In this document: in pieces, positions 1 to 6,303 of the stretch
Layout of the letters: each line of letters begins with the position of its first letter
Numbering within the stretch: position 1 is the stretch's first letter
Assembly (NCBI GenBank): GCA_030613915.1
Contig: JAUWKY010000034.1
Span: 1-10,784, forward strand
DNA length: 10,784 bases
Source: Syntrophobacterales bacterium
Lineage (GTDB): Bacteria > Desulfobacterota > Syntrophobacteria > BM002
Reading direction: 5' to 3'
Made by a program: the position numbers and the translations under genes
Notes under the pieces: model-generated
Told to the model about the DNA's origin: nothing
Databases searched by the model: none
Seen by the model: the letters and a program-made list of their open reading frames with translations, nothing else

Positions 1-270
1 TCCCGGGAACGGAAAAATCTGGTCGAGGTCTTGCACTCTGTTAAAGGCTCAGCTGCCATGACGGGGATTGGAATATATCTCACCTATGGGCTCGTTCTCG
101 CCTCTATGAACTATGTGACCAACGTCAGCTATGTGGCAGCGTTCCGTCAGCTCAGTATCCCTCTTGGTGCTGTCCTGGGCATGGTTCTTCTCAAAGAGCC
201 GCATTACCTTCCTAAGCTCATCGGCTTGGCCATCGTGTTCTTGGGATTGATTTTAGTTGGAATTAGCTAG
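1..270 (+). CDS. EamA/DMT-superfamily transporter, C-terminal fragment (5' end outside window)
   Basis: This is the last 89 codons of an inner-membrane protein that enters from the left edge and stops with TAG at 268-270. The reading frame is open back to base 1, so no start is visible here. Three hydrophobic stretches are seen: one around GIGIYLTYGLVLASMNYV, one around VSYVAAFRQLSIPLGAVLG, and a final one in LIGLAIVFLGLILVGI. The combination FRQLSIPLGAVLG followed by LLKEP, and then a last helix ending in a glycine-rich hydrophobic tail, is the usual end of the second EamA repeat in drug/metabolite transporter superfamily proteins. These export or import small metabolites; the substrate cannot be read from this part. 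The next gene starts about 320 bases later, so it is probably a separate transcription unit. Confidence 0.8.
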   Translation, partial: SRERKNLVEVLHSVKGSAAMTGIGIYLTYGLVLASMNYVTNVSYVAAFRQLSIPLGAVLGMVLLKEPHYLPKLIGLAIVFLGLILVGIS

Positions 271-322
271 GGTAAACAGTTACTACGGGGGCACCGCTGA
301 GAATACCATGTCATATCTTCGC

Positions 323-352
323 TTGACGGCAAACTGCCTCTTGCACTAAAGT
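323..352 (+). promoter_or_regulatory. Possible sigma70-type promoter for the ABC transporter cluster
   Basis: TTGACG at 323-328 is followed after 18 bases by TAAAGT at 347-352, a 4-of-6 match to the -10 consensus. An AT-rich stretch (TATAAAAT at 368-375) lies just downstream. A start near base 359 would leave a 5' leader of about 230 bases before the binding-protein gene. This is a by-eye match with no other support. Confidence 0.25.
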
Positions 353-397
353 ACACATATTGGGAATTATAAAATTTGTAACCTACCACATCTCCAA

Positions 398-426
398 GTA
401 CTCGAGCCTGTTCTTGGGTTGAGTAC
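398..426 (+). promoter_or_regulatory. Hairpin in the leader of the ABC transporter cluster
   Basis: In the 319-base gap before the binding-protein gene, GTACTCGAGCC (398-408) can fold onto GGGTTGAGTAC (416-426). This makes 10 of 11 pairs, counting one G-T and one G-G mismatch, around a 7-base loop. No T-run follows, so it is not a standard intrinsic terminator. It may be a leader structure or a protein site. Apart from the possible promoter, nothing else in 271-571 looks like a gene or a known RNA. Confidence 0.3.
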
Positions 427-589
427 ACTAGGCCGCCCTCATCATACCCTAACTGCGCGCCTGCGGCCGAGACGAACCGACCACTTCTGCAGCAAAGAGC
501 TGGATTGGCTACAAAAGTCGCGCCAGTGGATCTTGTGTGGGGAAAGAAGATAAGAATAGGATTTACTTCAATTGAGGAGGGATGGAAAA

Positions 590-1588
590 ATGCAAAGGGG
601 AAAGAGATTATTCTGGTTTGTTCTTGTGGCTTTTACCATTTCGATTTTTATGATTAGTACTCCGGCTCAGGCCGATAAAGTGCTAAAAGTCTATACAAAT
701 GCCGACATAAATGAGATGGAGAAATGGGCTCCAGAAGCAGAAAAGGCCATTGGCATGAAAATCCAGTGGAGCCCGCGGATGTCGTCAAACGAACTCTGGA
801 GCCGGGTTCAGGCTGAGGCGCCAAACTTCAATGCAGACATGATCTGGGGATTCTTGAATGCTCACGCCATGGTCGGCACCCAACGCGGGTATTTTCTACC
901 TTATAAATCTCCAGTTTGGGCTGATATCCCTGCTGAGTTCAAGGACCCTGCAGGTTACTGGCATGGTTACAATTATTGGTTTGCCGCAGTGGTCGCAAAT
1001 AAAGACCTGTTGAAAAAGAAAAACTTGCCACTGCCCAAATCCTGGCTGGACCTGACCAATCCCGTATACCAGGGTGAGATCGTCATGCCCAACCCCGGGA
1101 CAAGCGGAACGGCCTTCCTCTCAGTTTCCGCAATCATGCAGATTTTTGGAGAGAAGAAGGGCTGGGAAGTTCTCGAAAAGTTGAACAAGAACGTGGCTCA
1201 ATACACAAAATCGGGCTCGGCCCCATCGCAACTGGTCGCTCAGGGTGAATACGCTGTTGGAATTAGTTGGGACCAGGCCATCTACGGTAGAGTGGAAAAA
1301 GGATTCCCCATTGAAGGTATCATTCCTTCAGAAGGGACTGCTTTTGATCTGGAATCAGTGGCTATCCTGAAGGGATGCAAGAATCTCGAGGGTGCACAAA
1401 AGCTCATTGACTGGCTTGGTTCCAAGGAAGGCATGACTTTCATTGGAAAATTCAGATCCAAGGTGACCAGGCCGGGCATACTTGGCCGGGTGCAACTGGA
1501 TCCAGACCTTATCAAATATGACGCACTCTGGGCCGGAGAAAACCAGAAAAGAATAATGAGCGAGTGGAAAAACCGGTTTCAGAAGTAG
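590..1588 (+). CDS. Periplasmic substrate-binding protein of a ferric-iron/polyamine-class ABC importer (AfuA/FbpA-like)
   Basis: This is the solute receptor of the importer encoded by the next two genes. The chosen start is ATG 590, which has GAGGAGG at 574-580 nine bases upstream. An in-frame TTG at 572 overlaps that ribosome site and is unlikely. The 332-residue product begins with a Sec signal peptide: a basic MQRGKR start, a hydrophobic core to about residue 24, and a likely cut after TPAQA at residue 28. The mature part has the pattern of COG1840-type proteins: an opening VLKVYTNAD strand, then PKSWLDLTNP near the middle, and GSAPSQLVAQGEYAVGIS at about residues 209-226. Family members bind Fe3+, sugar phosphates, thiamine or phosphonates. 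The sequence alone does not settle the ligand; iron is only the default guess. A terminator-like hairpin follows, so this gene may be expressed more strongly than the permease. Confidence 0.85.
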   Translation: MQRGKRLFWFVLVAFTISIFMISTPAQADKVLKVYTNADINEMEKWAPEAEKAIGMKIQWSPRMSSNELWSRVQAEAPNFNADMIWGFLNAHAMVGTQRGYFLPYKSPVWADIPAEFKDPAGYWHGYNYWFAAVVANKDLLKKKNLPLPKSWLDLTNPVYQGEIVMPNPGTSGTAFLSVSAIMQIFGEKKGWEVLEKLNKNVAQYTKSGSAPSQLVAQGEYAVGISWDQAIYGRVEKGFPIEGIIPSEGTAFDLESVAILKGCKNLEGAQKLIDWLGSKEGMTFIGKFRSKVTRPGILGRVQLDPDLIKYDALWAGENQKRIMSEWKNRFQK

Positions 1589-1612
1589 TTACCAGGAAAT
1601 GAATGCGTGACG

Positions 1613-1656
1613 AAACGGGGCCCCGGAGAAAACAGGGGCCTCTTATTTCCCCGTTT
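1613..1656 (+). terminator. Terminator or attenuator hairpin between binding protein and permease
   Basis: GGCCCC at 1619-1624 pairs with GGGGCC at 1635-1640. An outer arm, AAACGG (1613-1618), pairs with CCGTTT (1651-1656). TCTTATTT follows the inner stem and a T-run follows the outer one. It begins about 25 bases after the stop codon. Binding-protein genes often have such a structure, which lets less transcript continue into the permease and ATPase genes; partial read-through is inferred. Confidence 0.55.
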
Positions 1657-1736
1657 TTCAATTAGTCATTTACCTCCCCTTGTCGCCCTATCCCTCTCTC
1701 CATTCCAGGTTAAGAGGCCGCAAAACAGGAATATCA

Positions 1737-1768
1737 CTCTCCCCCCAGAAGGGAGAGGGCTAGGGGTG
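1737..1768. repeat. REP-like palindrome just before the permease gene
   Basis: CTCTCCC (1737-1743) is the exact reverse complement of GGGAGAG (1751-1757), and the right arm runs on as GGCTAGGGGTGAG. The run GGGAGAGGGCTAGGGGTGAG resembles dispersed GAGGG-rich palindromes known from many bacterial genomes. CCTCCCC and CCCTCTCTCC at about 1673-1701 may be degenerate partners of it. Its right end runs up to the GTG candidate start of the permease. Copy number in the genome cannot be seen from this window. Confidence 0.4.
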
Positions 1769-1769
1769 A

Positions 1770-3737
1770 GTGGCGGATCTGGACGCCAGTATGAGCTTGT
1801 CTCTCCAAAACAGCTTTTTACATGAGCTAGCCAGCGATACCCGGCATTTTCTGCGCAGACCCGGGCTTGCAGCTCTGACCTCTGTGGCGGTAATCCTCAT
1901 CCTTCTTTTCATTGTCTTCCCCGTTGGTTCCGTATTGCTAAAGAGCTTCACCGTCACCTATCCGACCGTTACTGTTCGCTGTCAGAGTAAGGTCTCAAAC
2001 AGGGCGGATTTCAAAGAACTGGTAACCGGACCGATTCTCGGCGCAATTAGATCTATCGAAGGAGTTGAAGAAACCCGAGAGCTTACCGATGAGGAGAGTT
2101 CTGTCGTGGTTGTTAGGTTTCGCAGAGACTGGGACGATCTCAGGGGTTTGAACGACATCAAGAGGGCAGTGCAGAAGCTCCAAGGAACCTTCGCTTTATC
2201 TGTAGAAAACATAAAGTACGAATTGGGGCAGGAGACAATCAAGAGTCTTGCCACTTATGGTAGGTTTTTTTCAAAGAGCTATTATTACAGGGCCCTGAAG
2301 AATAGTATTGTCCTGGCAATAGTCACAACGACCATCGTCGTTTTTGTTGCGTTTTGCTTTGCTTACCTTGGCCTGCACGGTCCTGGTTTCATCAAGGCAC
2401 CTTTGCGAGTACTCGGACTTCTTCCTCTCATAGCCCCACCATTCATATTTGCCTTGTCCCTTATTTTGATCGGTGGGCGGATGGGAATTCTCACCAGGCT
2501 CTTACATCTGCCGTTTAACTTGTACGGCTGGCCGGGTGTCATCACCGCCCAGATGATTACCTTCCTCCCTCTGGGCTATTTGCTGATTGAAAATGTCTTG
2601 AGATCCATCGGTTCCCATTTGGATGAAGCTGCAAGCGATATGGGAGCGAGCGGGGTGGATATTCTTTTCAAGGTCACCATTCCCCTGTCAGCTCCGGGAA
2701 TCCTGAAGGCAGCCCTTCTCGTTTTCATAATGTCCATCGCCGACTTTGGAAACCCCATGCTCATCGGCGGCGGGGTATCCTTTCTGGCCACGGATGCCTA
2801 CTTTCTATGGATAAGTGAGAACAACCTGGAGATGGCTGCAGTTTTCTGCGTTTTCCTGGTCCTGCCAAGCCTGATCATGTTCGTTATTCACCAATACATC
2901 CTCAAGGGGAGGGAATACACAACTATCGGTGGGAAACCGCAGCAAGTTGAAGAGAGGAGGATTAGTCCGAAGATATTTTACCCCATGATGGCGGTAGCCA
3001 TTCCCGTAGCACTCATGATTATCACCTGCTTCGGGATGATTTTGATCGGAGCTTTTACCAAGATTTTGATGATCGACAACAGCTTTACCCTGGAGCATTT
3101 TCAGAGCACCAACGGGTTGAGATCTTTGCTCACCAGCCTGAAGTTTGCCTTTGGCGCCGCCCTCATTGCTCCCATTTTTGGTGTTACCCTATCGTACATT
3201 CTTGTCCGCAAGCGTATCCCTTTGAAAAGAGTGGTGGAATTCATGGCCCTTCTCGGTTTTGCCGTGCCTGGAACTGTCATGGGGATTGGCTATATCCTCT
3301 TCTTCAATTCTCCTCCCTTGAAGCTAACCGGAACATTCATAATACTGATCATCAATGAGGCCGCCAGGAATCTGTCTGTAAGTCTGGAGGCGGGAGTGGC
3401 CAAGCTTCACCAGATAGATATTGCCATCGAAGAGGCTGCCATTGATATGGGGGCTAGCTCTTTTCGGACCTTTACCAGGGTCGTGCTCCCTCTAATCAGC
3501 TCGGCTCTCGCCGCCGGCTTTGTTTATACCTTCATGGTAGGCATGATCGCCGTGAGTGCAGTGATCTTTCTGATTACGCCGGGCAACAATCTTGCCTCCC
3601 TTTACATTCTTGCAGTTGCCGAGGAAGGGTTTCTCGGAATGGCGTGCGCCATTTCGGTTATGCTCATCGCCGTGGTCATGATCTGTCTGGGTGGTCTAAA
3701 GCTTCTCGCCCACTACACCAAAACTACAATTTTCTGA
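1770..3737 (+). CDS. Fused two-domain ABC permease (ThiP/FbpB class) with an extra periplasmic insert
   Basis: One 655-residue chain holds both membrane halves of the importer, as in FbpB and ThiP, which are usually about 500-560 residues. Each half has the cytoplasmic EAA loop that docks on the ATPase: EAASDMGAS from residue 286 and EAAIDMGAS from residue 555. After the first membrane helix (about 36-58) comes an unusual block of about 95 residues (64-160). It reads as beta-alpha-beta-beta-alpha, starts YPTVTVRC and contains VTGPILGAIRSIEGVEE. It resembles the first porter subdomain of RND pumps rather than any ABC permease loop. The usual permease pattern resumes at FFSKSYYYRALKNS. The start is uncertain: GTG 1770 lies at the edge of a repeat, with GGGAGAGGG ten bases upstream, and ATG 1791 is the alternative with no clear ribosome site. 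The ATPase gene begins 13 bases after the stop. Confidence 0.88.
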   Translation: MADLDASMSLSLQNSFLHELASDTRHFLRRPGLAALTSVAVILILLFIVFPVGSVLLKSFTVTYPTVTVRCQSKVSNRADFKELVTGPILGAIRSIEGVEETRELTDEESSVVVVRFRRDWDDLRGLNDIKRAVQKLQGTFALSVENIKYELGQETIKSLATYGRFFSKSYYYRALKNSIVLAIVTTTIVVFVAFCFAYLGLHGPGFIKAPLRVLGLLPLIAPPFIFALSLILIGGRMGILTRLLHLPFNLYGWPGVITAQMITFLPLGYLLIENVLRSIGSHLDEAASDMGASGVDILFKVTIPLSAPGILKAALLVFIMSIADFGNPMLIGGGVSFLATDAYFLWISENNLEMAAVFCVFLVLPSLIMFVIHQYILKGREYTTIGGKPQQVEERRISPKIFYPMMAVAIPVALMIITCFGMILIGAFTKILMIDNSFTLEHFQSTNGLRSLLTSLKFAFGAALIAPIFGVTLSYILVRKRIPLKRVVEFMALLGFAVPGTVMGIGYILFFNSPPLKLTGTFIILIINEAARNLSVSLEAGVAKLHQIDIAIEEAAIDMGASSFRTFTRVVLPLISSALAAGFVYTFMVGMIAVSAVIFLITPGNNLASLYILAVAEEGFLGMACAISVMLIAVVMICLGGLKLLAHYTKTTIF

Positions 3738-3750
3738 CAGGATAGCTGAT

Positions 3751-4854
3751 ATGGCAAATGGAAATGATTCTCCAGTTCTTGAATTAAGAAACGTTACCAA
3801 GAGATTCGGCAACCTCGTAGCCGTAAATAATATTTCATTTTCTCTGGAGCGAGGAAAGCTGGTAACCTTCGTTGGGCCGAGCGGCTGTGGCAAGACAACC
3901 CTGCTTAGAACTGTCAGCGGTTTTGCCGAATTGGACGAAGGGCAGATCATCCTTGACGGTGAGGATATTACCAACATGCCTCCAAACGGACGTGACACCG
4001 CCATGGTCTTCCAGGCTTATGCTCTTTTCCCTCACATGACGGTTGCCCATAATATCGGATTTGGCTTGCGGGTAAGGAAAAAGTCGAAACCGGAGATCGA
4101 CGCAGAGGTTGAACGGCTTCTTGCCCTGGTTCAGATGGACGGCCTGGGGGATAGAAAGCCCCACGAACTATCCGGCGGCCAGCAACAGCGGGTGGCCCTT
4201 GCCAGAGCCCTAAGCCTCCACCCCAAAATCCTCCTTCTGGATGAGCCTCTGTCCAACCTGGATGCCAACCTTCGCGTTTCCATGCGGGAGGAGGTTCGGA
4301 AGCTCCAGCGGAGGCTTGGGTTGTCAGTCATATTTGTGACCCATGACCAGGAGGAGGCCATGTCCATCTCCGACCTGCTGGTGGTAATGGACCACGGCGT
4401 AGTTAAACAGATTGGTTCTCCCACTGAGATCTACGAGCATCCCATAGACGAATTTGTGGCTAATTTCATTGGTCATATCAACTTTTTCCCTGGAGAAGTC
4501 ATTGATCTTTCCGGGGACGAGATGACCTTCAAAATCTCTCAAACAAATCTTAAGGTGGAAGTTCCTCCTTTTCCGGTCTCTGTTGGGGACAGACTAAAGG
4601 CGGTGGTAAGGCCGGAATCAATAGATATTGTAAGCGCGGAAAAAGAATTGTCTGATAGGGAGAATGTCCTTGAAGGGAGGGTGGAGTTTGGCATGTACAT
4701 CGGCTCGATCATGCGGCTTACCATTGCCGTTGGGGATCAAACCGTATATGTAGATGAAGCCGATCCCCAACACAAAGGAATCTTTGAGGACGGCCAAAAA
4801 GTAAAACTGGTCTTGAAAAAACGAATCCACATGCTGAGGGAAACTTCCGACTAA
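3751..4854 (+). CDS. ABC transporter ATP-binding protein (PotA/FbpC class)
   Basis: This 367-residue protein is the ATPase that drives the importer from the cytoplasmic face. All nucleotide-binding motifs are present and in order: Walker A GPSGCGKTT (42-50), Q-loop VFQAYALFPHMTV (Q88), signature LSGGQQQR (140-147), Walker B ILLLDEP (160-166) with D-loop SNLD, and the switch histidine in VTHD (H198). About 130 residues follow the ATPase fold and contain VRPESI, typical of the TOBE domain of PotA, MalK, UgpC and FbpC. ThiQ-type ATPases are much shorter, so this argues against a simple thiamine system. The ATG is preceded by a modest AGGA at 3739-3742. It lies 13 bases after the permease and 31 bases before the methyltransferase, consistent with one operon. 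Confidence 0.93.
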   Translation: MANGNDSPVLELRNVTKRFGNLVAVNNISFSLERGKLVTFVGPSGCGKTTLLRTVSGFAELDEGQIILDGEDITNMPPNGRDTAMVFQAYALFPHMTVAHNIGFGLRVRKKSKPEIDAEVERLLALVQMDGLGDRKPHELSGGQQQRVALARALSLHPKILLLDEPLSNLDANLRVSMREEVRKLQRRLGLSVIFVTHDQEEAMSISDLLVVMDHGVVKQIGSPTEIYEHPIDEFVANFIGHINFFPGEVIDLSGDEMTFKISQTNLKVEVPPFPVSVGDRLKAVVRPESIDIVSAEKELSDRENVLEGRVEFGMYIGSIMRLTIAVGDQTVYVDEADPQHKGIFEDGQKVKLVLKKRIHMLRETSD

Positions 4855-4885
4855 TCGTTTACCTGCCAAATGTAAAGGAGTGGTG

Positions 4886-5509
4886 ATGGACGAGAAGGAT
4901 AGACTCAAGTGGATCTACTCCTCGAAAGACAACAGGGAACTGTGCGAGCGTTACAACCGGTGGGCCAAGGATTACGACAGTGAACTGGAGGAAGACTACG
5001 GCTGGCTGGCCCCCCAGATAGTTACGGGTTGCGTAACGAAGTATGTGCCCAAAGAAGCCAGGATTCTCGAGGCGGGGGCTGGAACTGGCCTGGTGGGACA
5101 GTGTTTGTACCATGGGGGGTACCGGAATCTGGTGGCCATTGACCTATCAGAAGGGATGCTTGAGAAAGCCCGCGACAAGAAGGTATACGGGGAACTCTAT
5201 CAGATGGTTCTGGGTGAGTCCCTGGCGTTTCCCGATGATTCGTTTGAAGCGGTGGTCTGTGTGGGGGTTTTTTCCTTTGGTCATGCGCCGGCCAGCTCCC
5301 TTGACGAACTGGTTCGTATCACCAAGCCCAAGGGACACATCATATTCTCGCAACGGTCTGATGCGCATGCAGCCCTGGGATTCAAAGAAAGGCAGGCAGA
5401 ACTGGAATCTGCCGGGAGATGGAAGTTGGTTGAAAGTGATTCTCACCGAGCATTTTCCAAGCAGGAGTCGGATGCGTCCCGTCAGGTCTGGGTGTATCAG
5501 GTGATGTAA
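4886..5509 (+). CDS. Class I SAM-dependent methyltransferase (METTL27-like)
   Basis: This 207-residue protein is predicted to transfer a methyl group from S-adenosylmethionine to an unknown acceptor. ATG 4886 is chosen because AAAGGAG (4874-4880) sits five bases upstream; the GTG codons at 4880 and 4883 overlap or touch that site. Motif I is LEAGAGTG (61-68), and the acidic residue after the second strand is D86 in AIDLSEGM. Later come the strand around VVCVGVFSFGHAP and the typical RITKPKGHIIFS turn. The opening RYNRWAKDYDSELEE and the GVFSFGHAP segment resemble the METTL27 (WBSCR27) group, whose substrates are poorly known. It follows the ATPase gene by 31 bases and is probably co-transcribed, but no functional link to transport can be shown from sequence. 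Small-molecule methylation is a guess. Confidence 0.85.
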   Translation: MDEKDRLKWIYSSKDNRELCERYNRWAKDYDSELEEDYGWLAPQIVTGCVTKYVPKEARILEAGAGTGLVGQCLYHGGYRNLVAIDLSEGMLEKARDKKVYGELYQMVLGESLAFPDDSFEAVVCVGVFSFGHAPASSLDELVRITKPKGHIIFSQRSDAHAALGFKERQAELESAGRWKLVESDSHRAFSKQESDASRQVWVYQVM

Positions 5510-5561
5510 GCAGGGGAGGAGGCTGATTCTAACAGATAGCTTGGTCCGACCACAGGGCCAA

Positions 5562-5603
5562 AAATTAAAGGGGTTGGCGATTTCTCGCTAACCCCTTTAA
5601 TTT
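5562..5603 (-). terminator. Strong hairpin terminator ending the tRNA transcript (possibly bidirectional)
   Basis: The arms at 5562-5580 and 5585-5603 form an uninterrupted 19-pair stem, including one G-T pair, around a TTTC loop. Read on the minus strand it ends in a run of five T, directly after the tRNA-Glu gene, as expected for an intrinsic terminator. On the plus strand a weaker T-rich tail follows, so it could also stop transcription arriving from the methyltransferase gene. Confidence 0.8.
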
Positions 5604-5605
5604 AT

Positions 5606-5683
5606 TGGCGTCCCCAAGGGGATTTGAACCCCTGTCGCCGGCGTGAAAGGCCGGTGTCCTGGACCGGGCTAGACGATGGGGAC
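5606..5683 (-). tRNA. tRNA-Glu (UUC)
   Basis: The minus strand reads GTCCCCA at the 5' end (5683-5677), pairing with TGGGGAC near the 3' end, followed by G and a gene-encoded CCA (5608-5606). The anticodon stem CCGGC/GCCGG encloses the loop CTTTCAC with anticodon TTC (plus-strand GAA at 5645-5647). The T-arm CAGGGGTTCAAATCCCCT is complete. All four arms pair, so the gene looks functional. It lies just upstream of the hairpin terminator and 236 bases downstream of tRNA-Lys. Confidence 0.96.
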
Positions 5684-5696
5684 GGAATTCGCAAAG

Positions 5697-5773
5697 CGCA
5701 TAGCGCCAAGCGCAGAGCGTATGAGTCATCAATAGGATGTTTACGCCATACGCTATGCTCTTTGCTCTATGCG
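5697..5773. repeat. Large imperfect inverted repeat between the tRNA genes
   Basis: A 27-base arm at 5697-5723 (starting CGCATAGCGCC) matches the reverse complement of 5747-5773 at 23 of 27 positions, with a 23-base centre. The arms are built from short units such as GCGCATA and GCAAAGC, so the structure may have grown from a simple repeat. Three of the four mismatches are C/A differences. It may be a REP-like or mobile palindrome; no open reading frame is associated with it. Confidence 0.6.
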
Positions 5774-5778
5774 ATGTA

Positions 5779-5834
5779 TGGTGGGCCGTGCTGGACTTCC
5801 TTCGCTACGCTCAGGACAAGCTCACTCCAGCGAC
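5779..5834 (-). pseudogene. Broken 3' fragment of a second tRNA-Lys copy
   Basis: Bases 5779-5797 are identical over 19 positions to 5920-5938, which is the CCA end, acceptor strand and start of the T-arm of the intact tRNA-Lys. The match resumes at 5827-5834 (CCAGCGAC), equivalent to 5943-5950. In place of the four T-loop bases there are 29 bases (5798-5826), including TTCGCTACGCTCAGGACAAG, which resembles a dispersed repeat. Upstream parts of the tRNA (anticodon and D arms) are missing, so it cannot make a tRNA. It may be left from a tandem duplication or from an old integration at the tRNA 3' end. Confidence 0.6.
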
Positions 5835-5848
5835 GGTGTCCACCTAAG

Positions 5849-5912
5849 ACTAGGCACTAGGCAGTACGCCTAGTTGACATATCTGCCAGCTGACCGCTGC
5901 CTCCTGCCAGCT
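5849..5912. repeat. Short repeats upstream of the tRNA-Lys 3' end
   Basis: ACTAGGC (5849-5855) is inverted as GCCTAGT at 5868-5874, and ACTAGGCA is partly repeated directly. CTGCCAGCT occurs twice (5883-5891 and 5904-5912). No gene is seen here; this is low-complexity spacer inside the tRNA transcript region. Confidence 0.35.
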
Positions 5913-5919
5913 AGCGAAC

Positions 5920-5995
5920 TGGTGGGCCGTGCTGGACTCGAACCAGCGACTCTCTGCTTAAAAGGCAGATACTCTACCGACTGAGTTAACGGCCC
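5920..5995 (-). tRNA. tRNA-Lys (UUU)
   Basis: The minus strand begins GGGCCGT (5995-5989), pairing with ACGGCCC, followed by discriminator A and an encoded CCA (5922-5920). The anticodon stem TCTGC/GCAGA encloses the loop CTTTTAA with anticodon TTT. The T-arm CGCTGGTTCGAGTCCAGC is complete, and the D-arm contains AGTCGGTAGAG. It is the first tRNA of the minus-strand pair. A consensus -35 box lies upstream, and the spacer to tRNA-Glu contains a broken copy of its own 3' end. Confidence 0.97.
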
Positions 5996-6020
5996 GACCT
6001 GTTAGACTAAGGAACCATTT

Positions 6021-6049
6021 CTCGTAACATTCATCTTAGATGGTGTCAA
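6021..6049 (-). promoter_or_regulatory. Likely promoter of the tRNA-Lys/tRNA-Glu transcript
   Basis: On the minus strand a perfect TTGACA (6049-6044) is followed after 17 bases by TACGAG (6026-6021), a weak -10. A start near 6014 would leave a leader of about 19 bases before the tRNA-Lys 5' end at 5995. The position is right for a tRNA promoter; the poor -10 keeps the call uncertain. Confidence 0.45.
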
Positions 6050-6075
6050 GAGGATTTTTTGTCTCTCGGAGTGCG

Positions 6076-6151
6076 CTCTTTGCTCTTGACAGATTGACCA
6101 AAGTGGTTACTTACCATCAGCAAGACAAGGCTTTTTGTCAAGAGAAAAGAG
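6076..6151. repeat. Short inverted-repeat element, copy 1 (upstream of the ClpX-like gene)
   Basis: The arms at 6076-6091 (CTCTTTGCTCTTGACA) and 6136-6151 (TGTCAAGAGAAAAGAG) are reverse complements at 15 of 16 positions, enclosing 44 bases. The right inner end AAGGCTTTTTGTCAAGAG (6127-6144) matches 8246-8263 at 17 of 18 bases. A third copy of TGTCAAGAG lies at 6044-6052, inside the tRNA promoter region. The element has no coding capacity and may be a small non-autonomous or REP-like repeat. Confidence 0.55.
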
Positions 6152-6153
6152 TT

Positions 6154-6172
6154 GGGCTGGCGACGGCAGCCC
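6154..6172 (+). other. Small GC-rich hairpin in the leader of the ClpX-like gene
   Basis: GGGCTG (6154-6159) pairs with CAGCCC (6167-6172) around a 7-base loop. No T-run follows. It lies in the nearly 400-base gap between tRNA-Lys and the ClpX-like gene. Apart from the repeat element, the possible promoter and a short leader reading frame, that gap shows no gene or known RNA. Confidence 0.25.
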
Positions 6173-6199
6173 ATGAAACATCCGGGCTAGGTCCGATTC

Positions 6200-6214
6200 G
6201 GCACGGTTTTTGAA
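6200..6214 (+). promoter_or_regulatory. Possible sigma54-like promoter for the ClpX-like gene
   Basis: CGGCACG ends in the -24 region with GG at 6200-6201, and TTGAA lies at 6210-6214. The GG and GA dinucleotides have the exact ten-base spacing of a sigma54 promoter, but the conserved -12 C is an A. If used, it would give a leader of roughly 170 bases. No activator site was identified. Confidence 0.25.
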
Positions 6215-6303
6215 TAGATAACAGTGTGTTATTAAAACAGATCTGCTACGGATCAGGGGCTAAATTGGTTGAAATGGCCAGGTAAAATGATTATAGTGAA
6301 AAT

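Noticed and set aside
281..352. TPP riboswitch-like 5' half (ACTACGGGGGCACC followed by GCTGAGAATACC) ahead of the ABC transporter.
   Set aside because: The second half of the aptamer (a CTGATCTGGATAATGCCAGC-like segment and closing GTAGGGA) is absent, and the third stem would have only two pairs. A covariance search with the Rfam TPP model would decide; a significant hit would reopen the case for a thiamine-type transporter.
5624..5860. Plus-strand open frame of 78 codons across the tRNA-Glu region.
   Set aside because: It runs through an antisense tRNA gene, a palindrome and a tRNA remnant, with no ribosome site or protein-like composition.
5600..6150. CRISPR array or small mobile island around the tRNA genes.
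   Set aside because: The repeats differ from each other, are few, and have no regular spacers. No integrase, transposase or cas gene is in the window.
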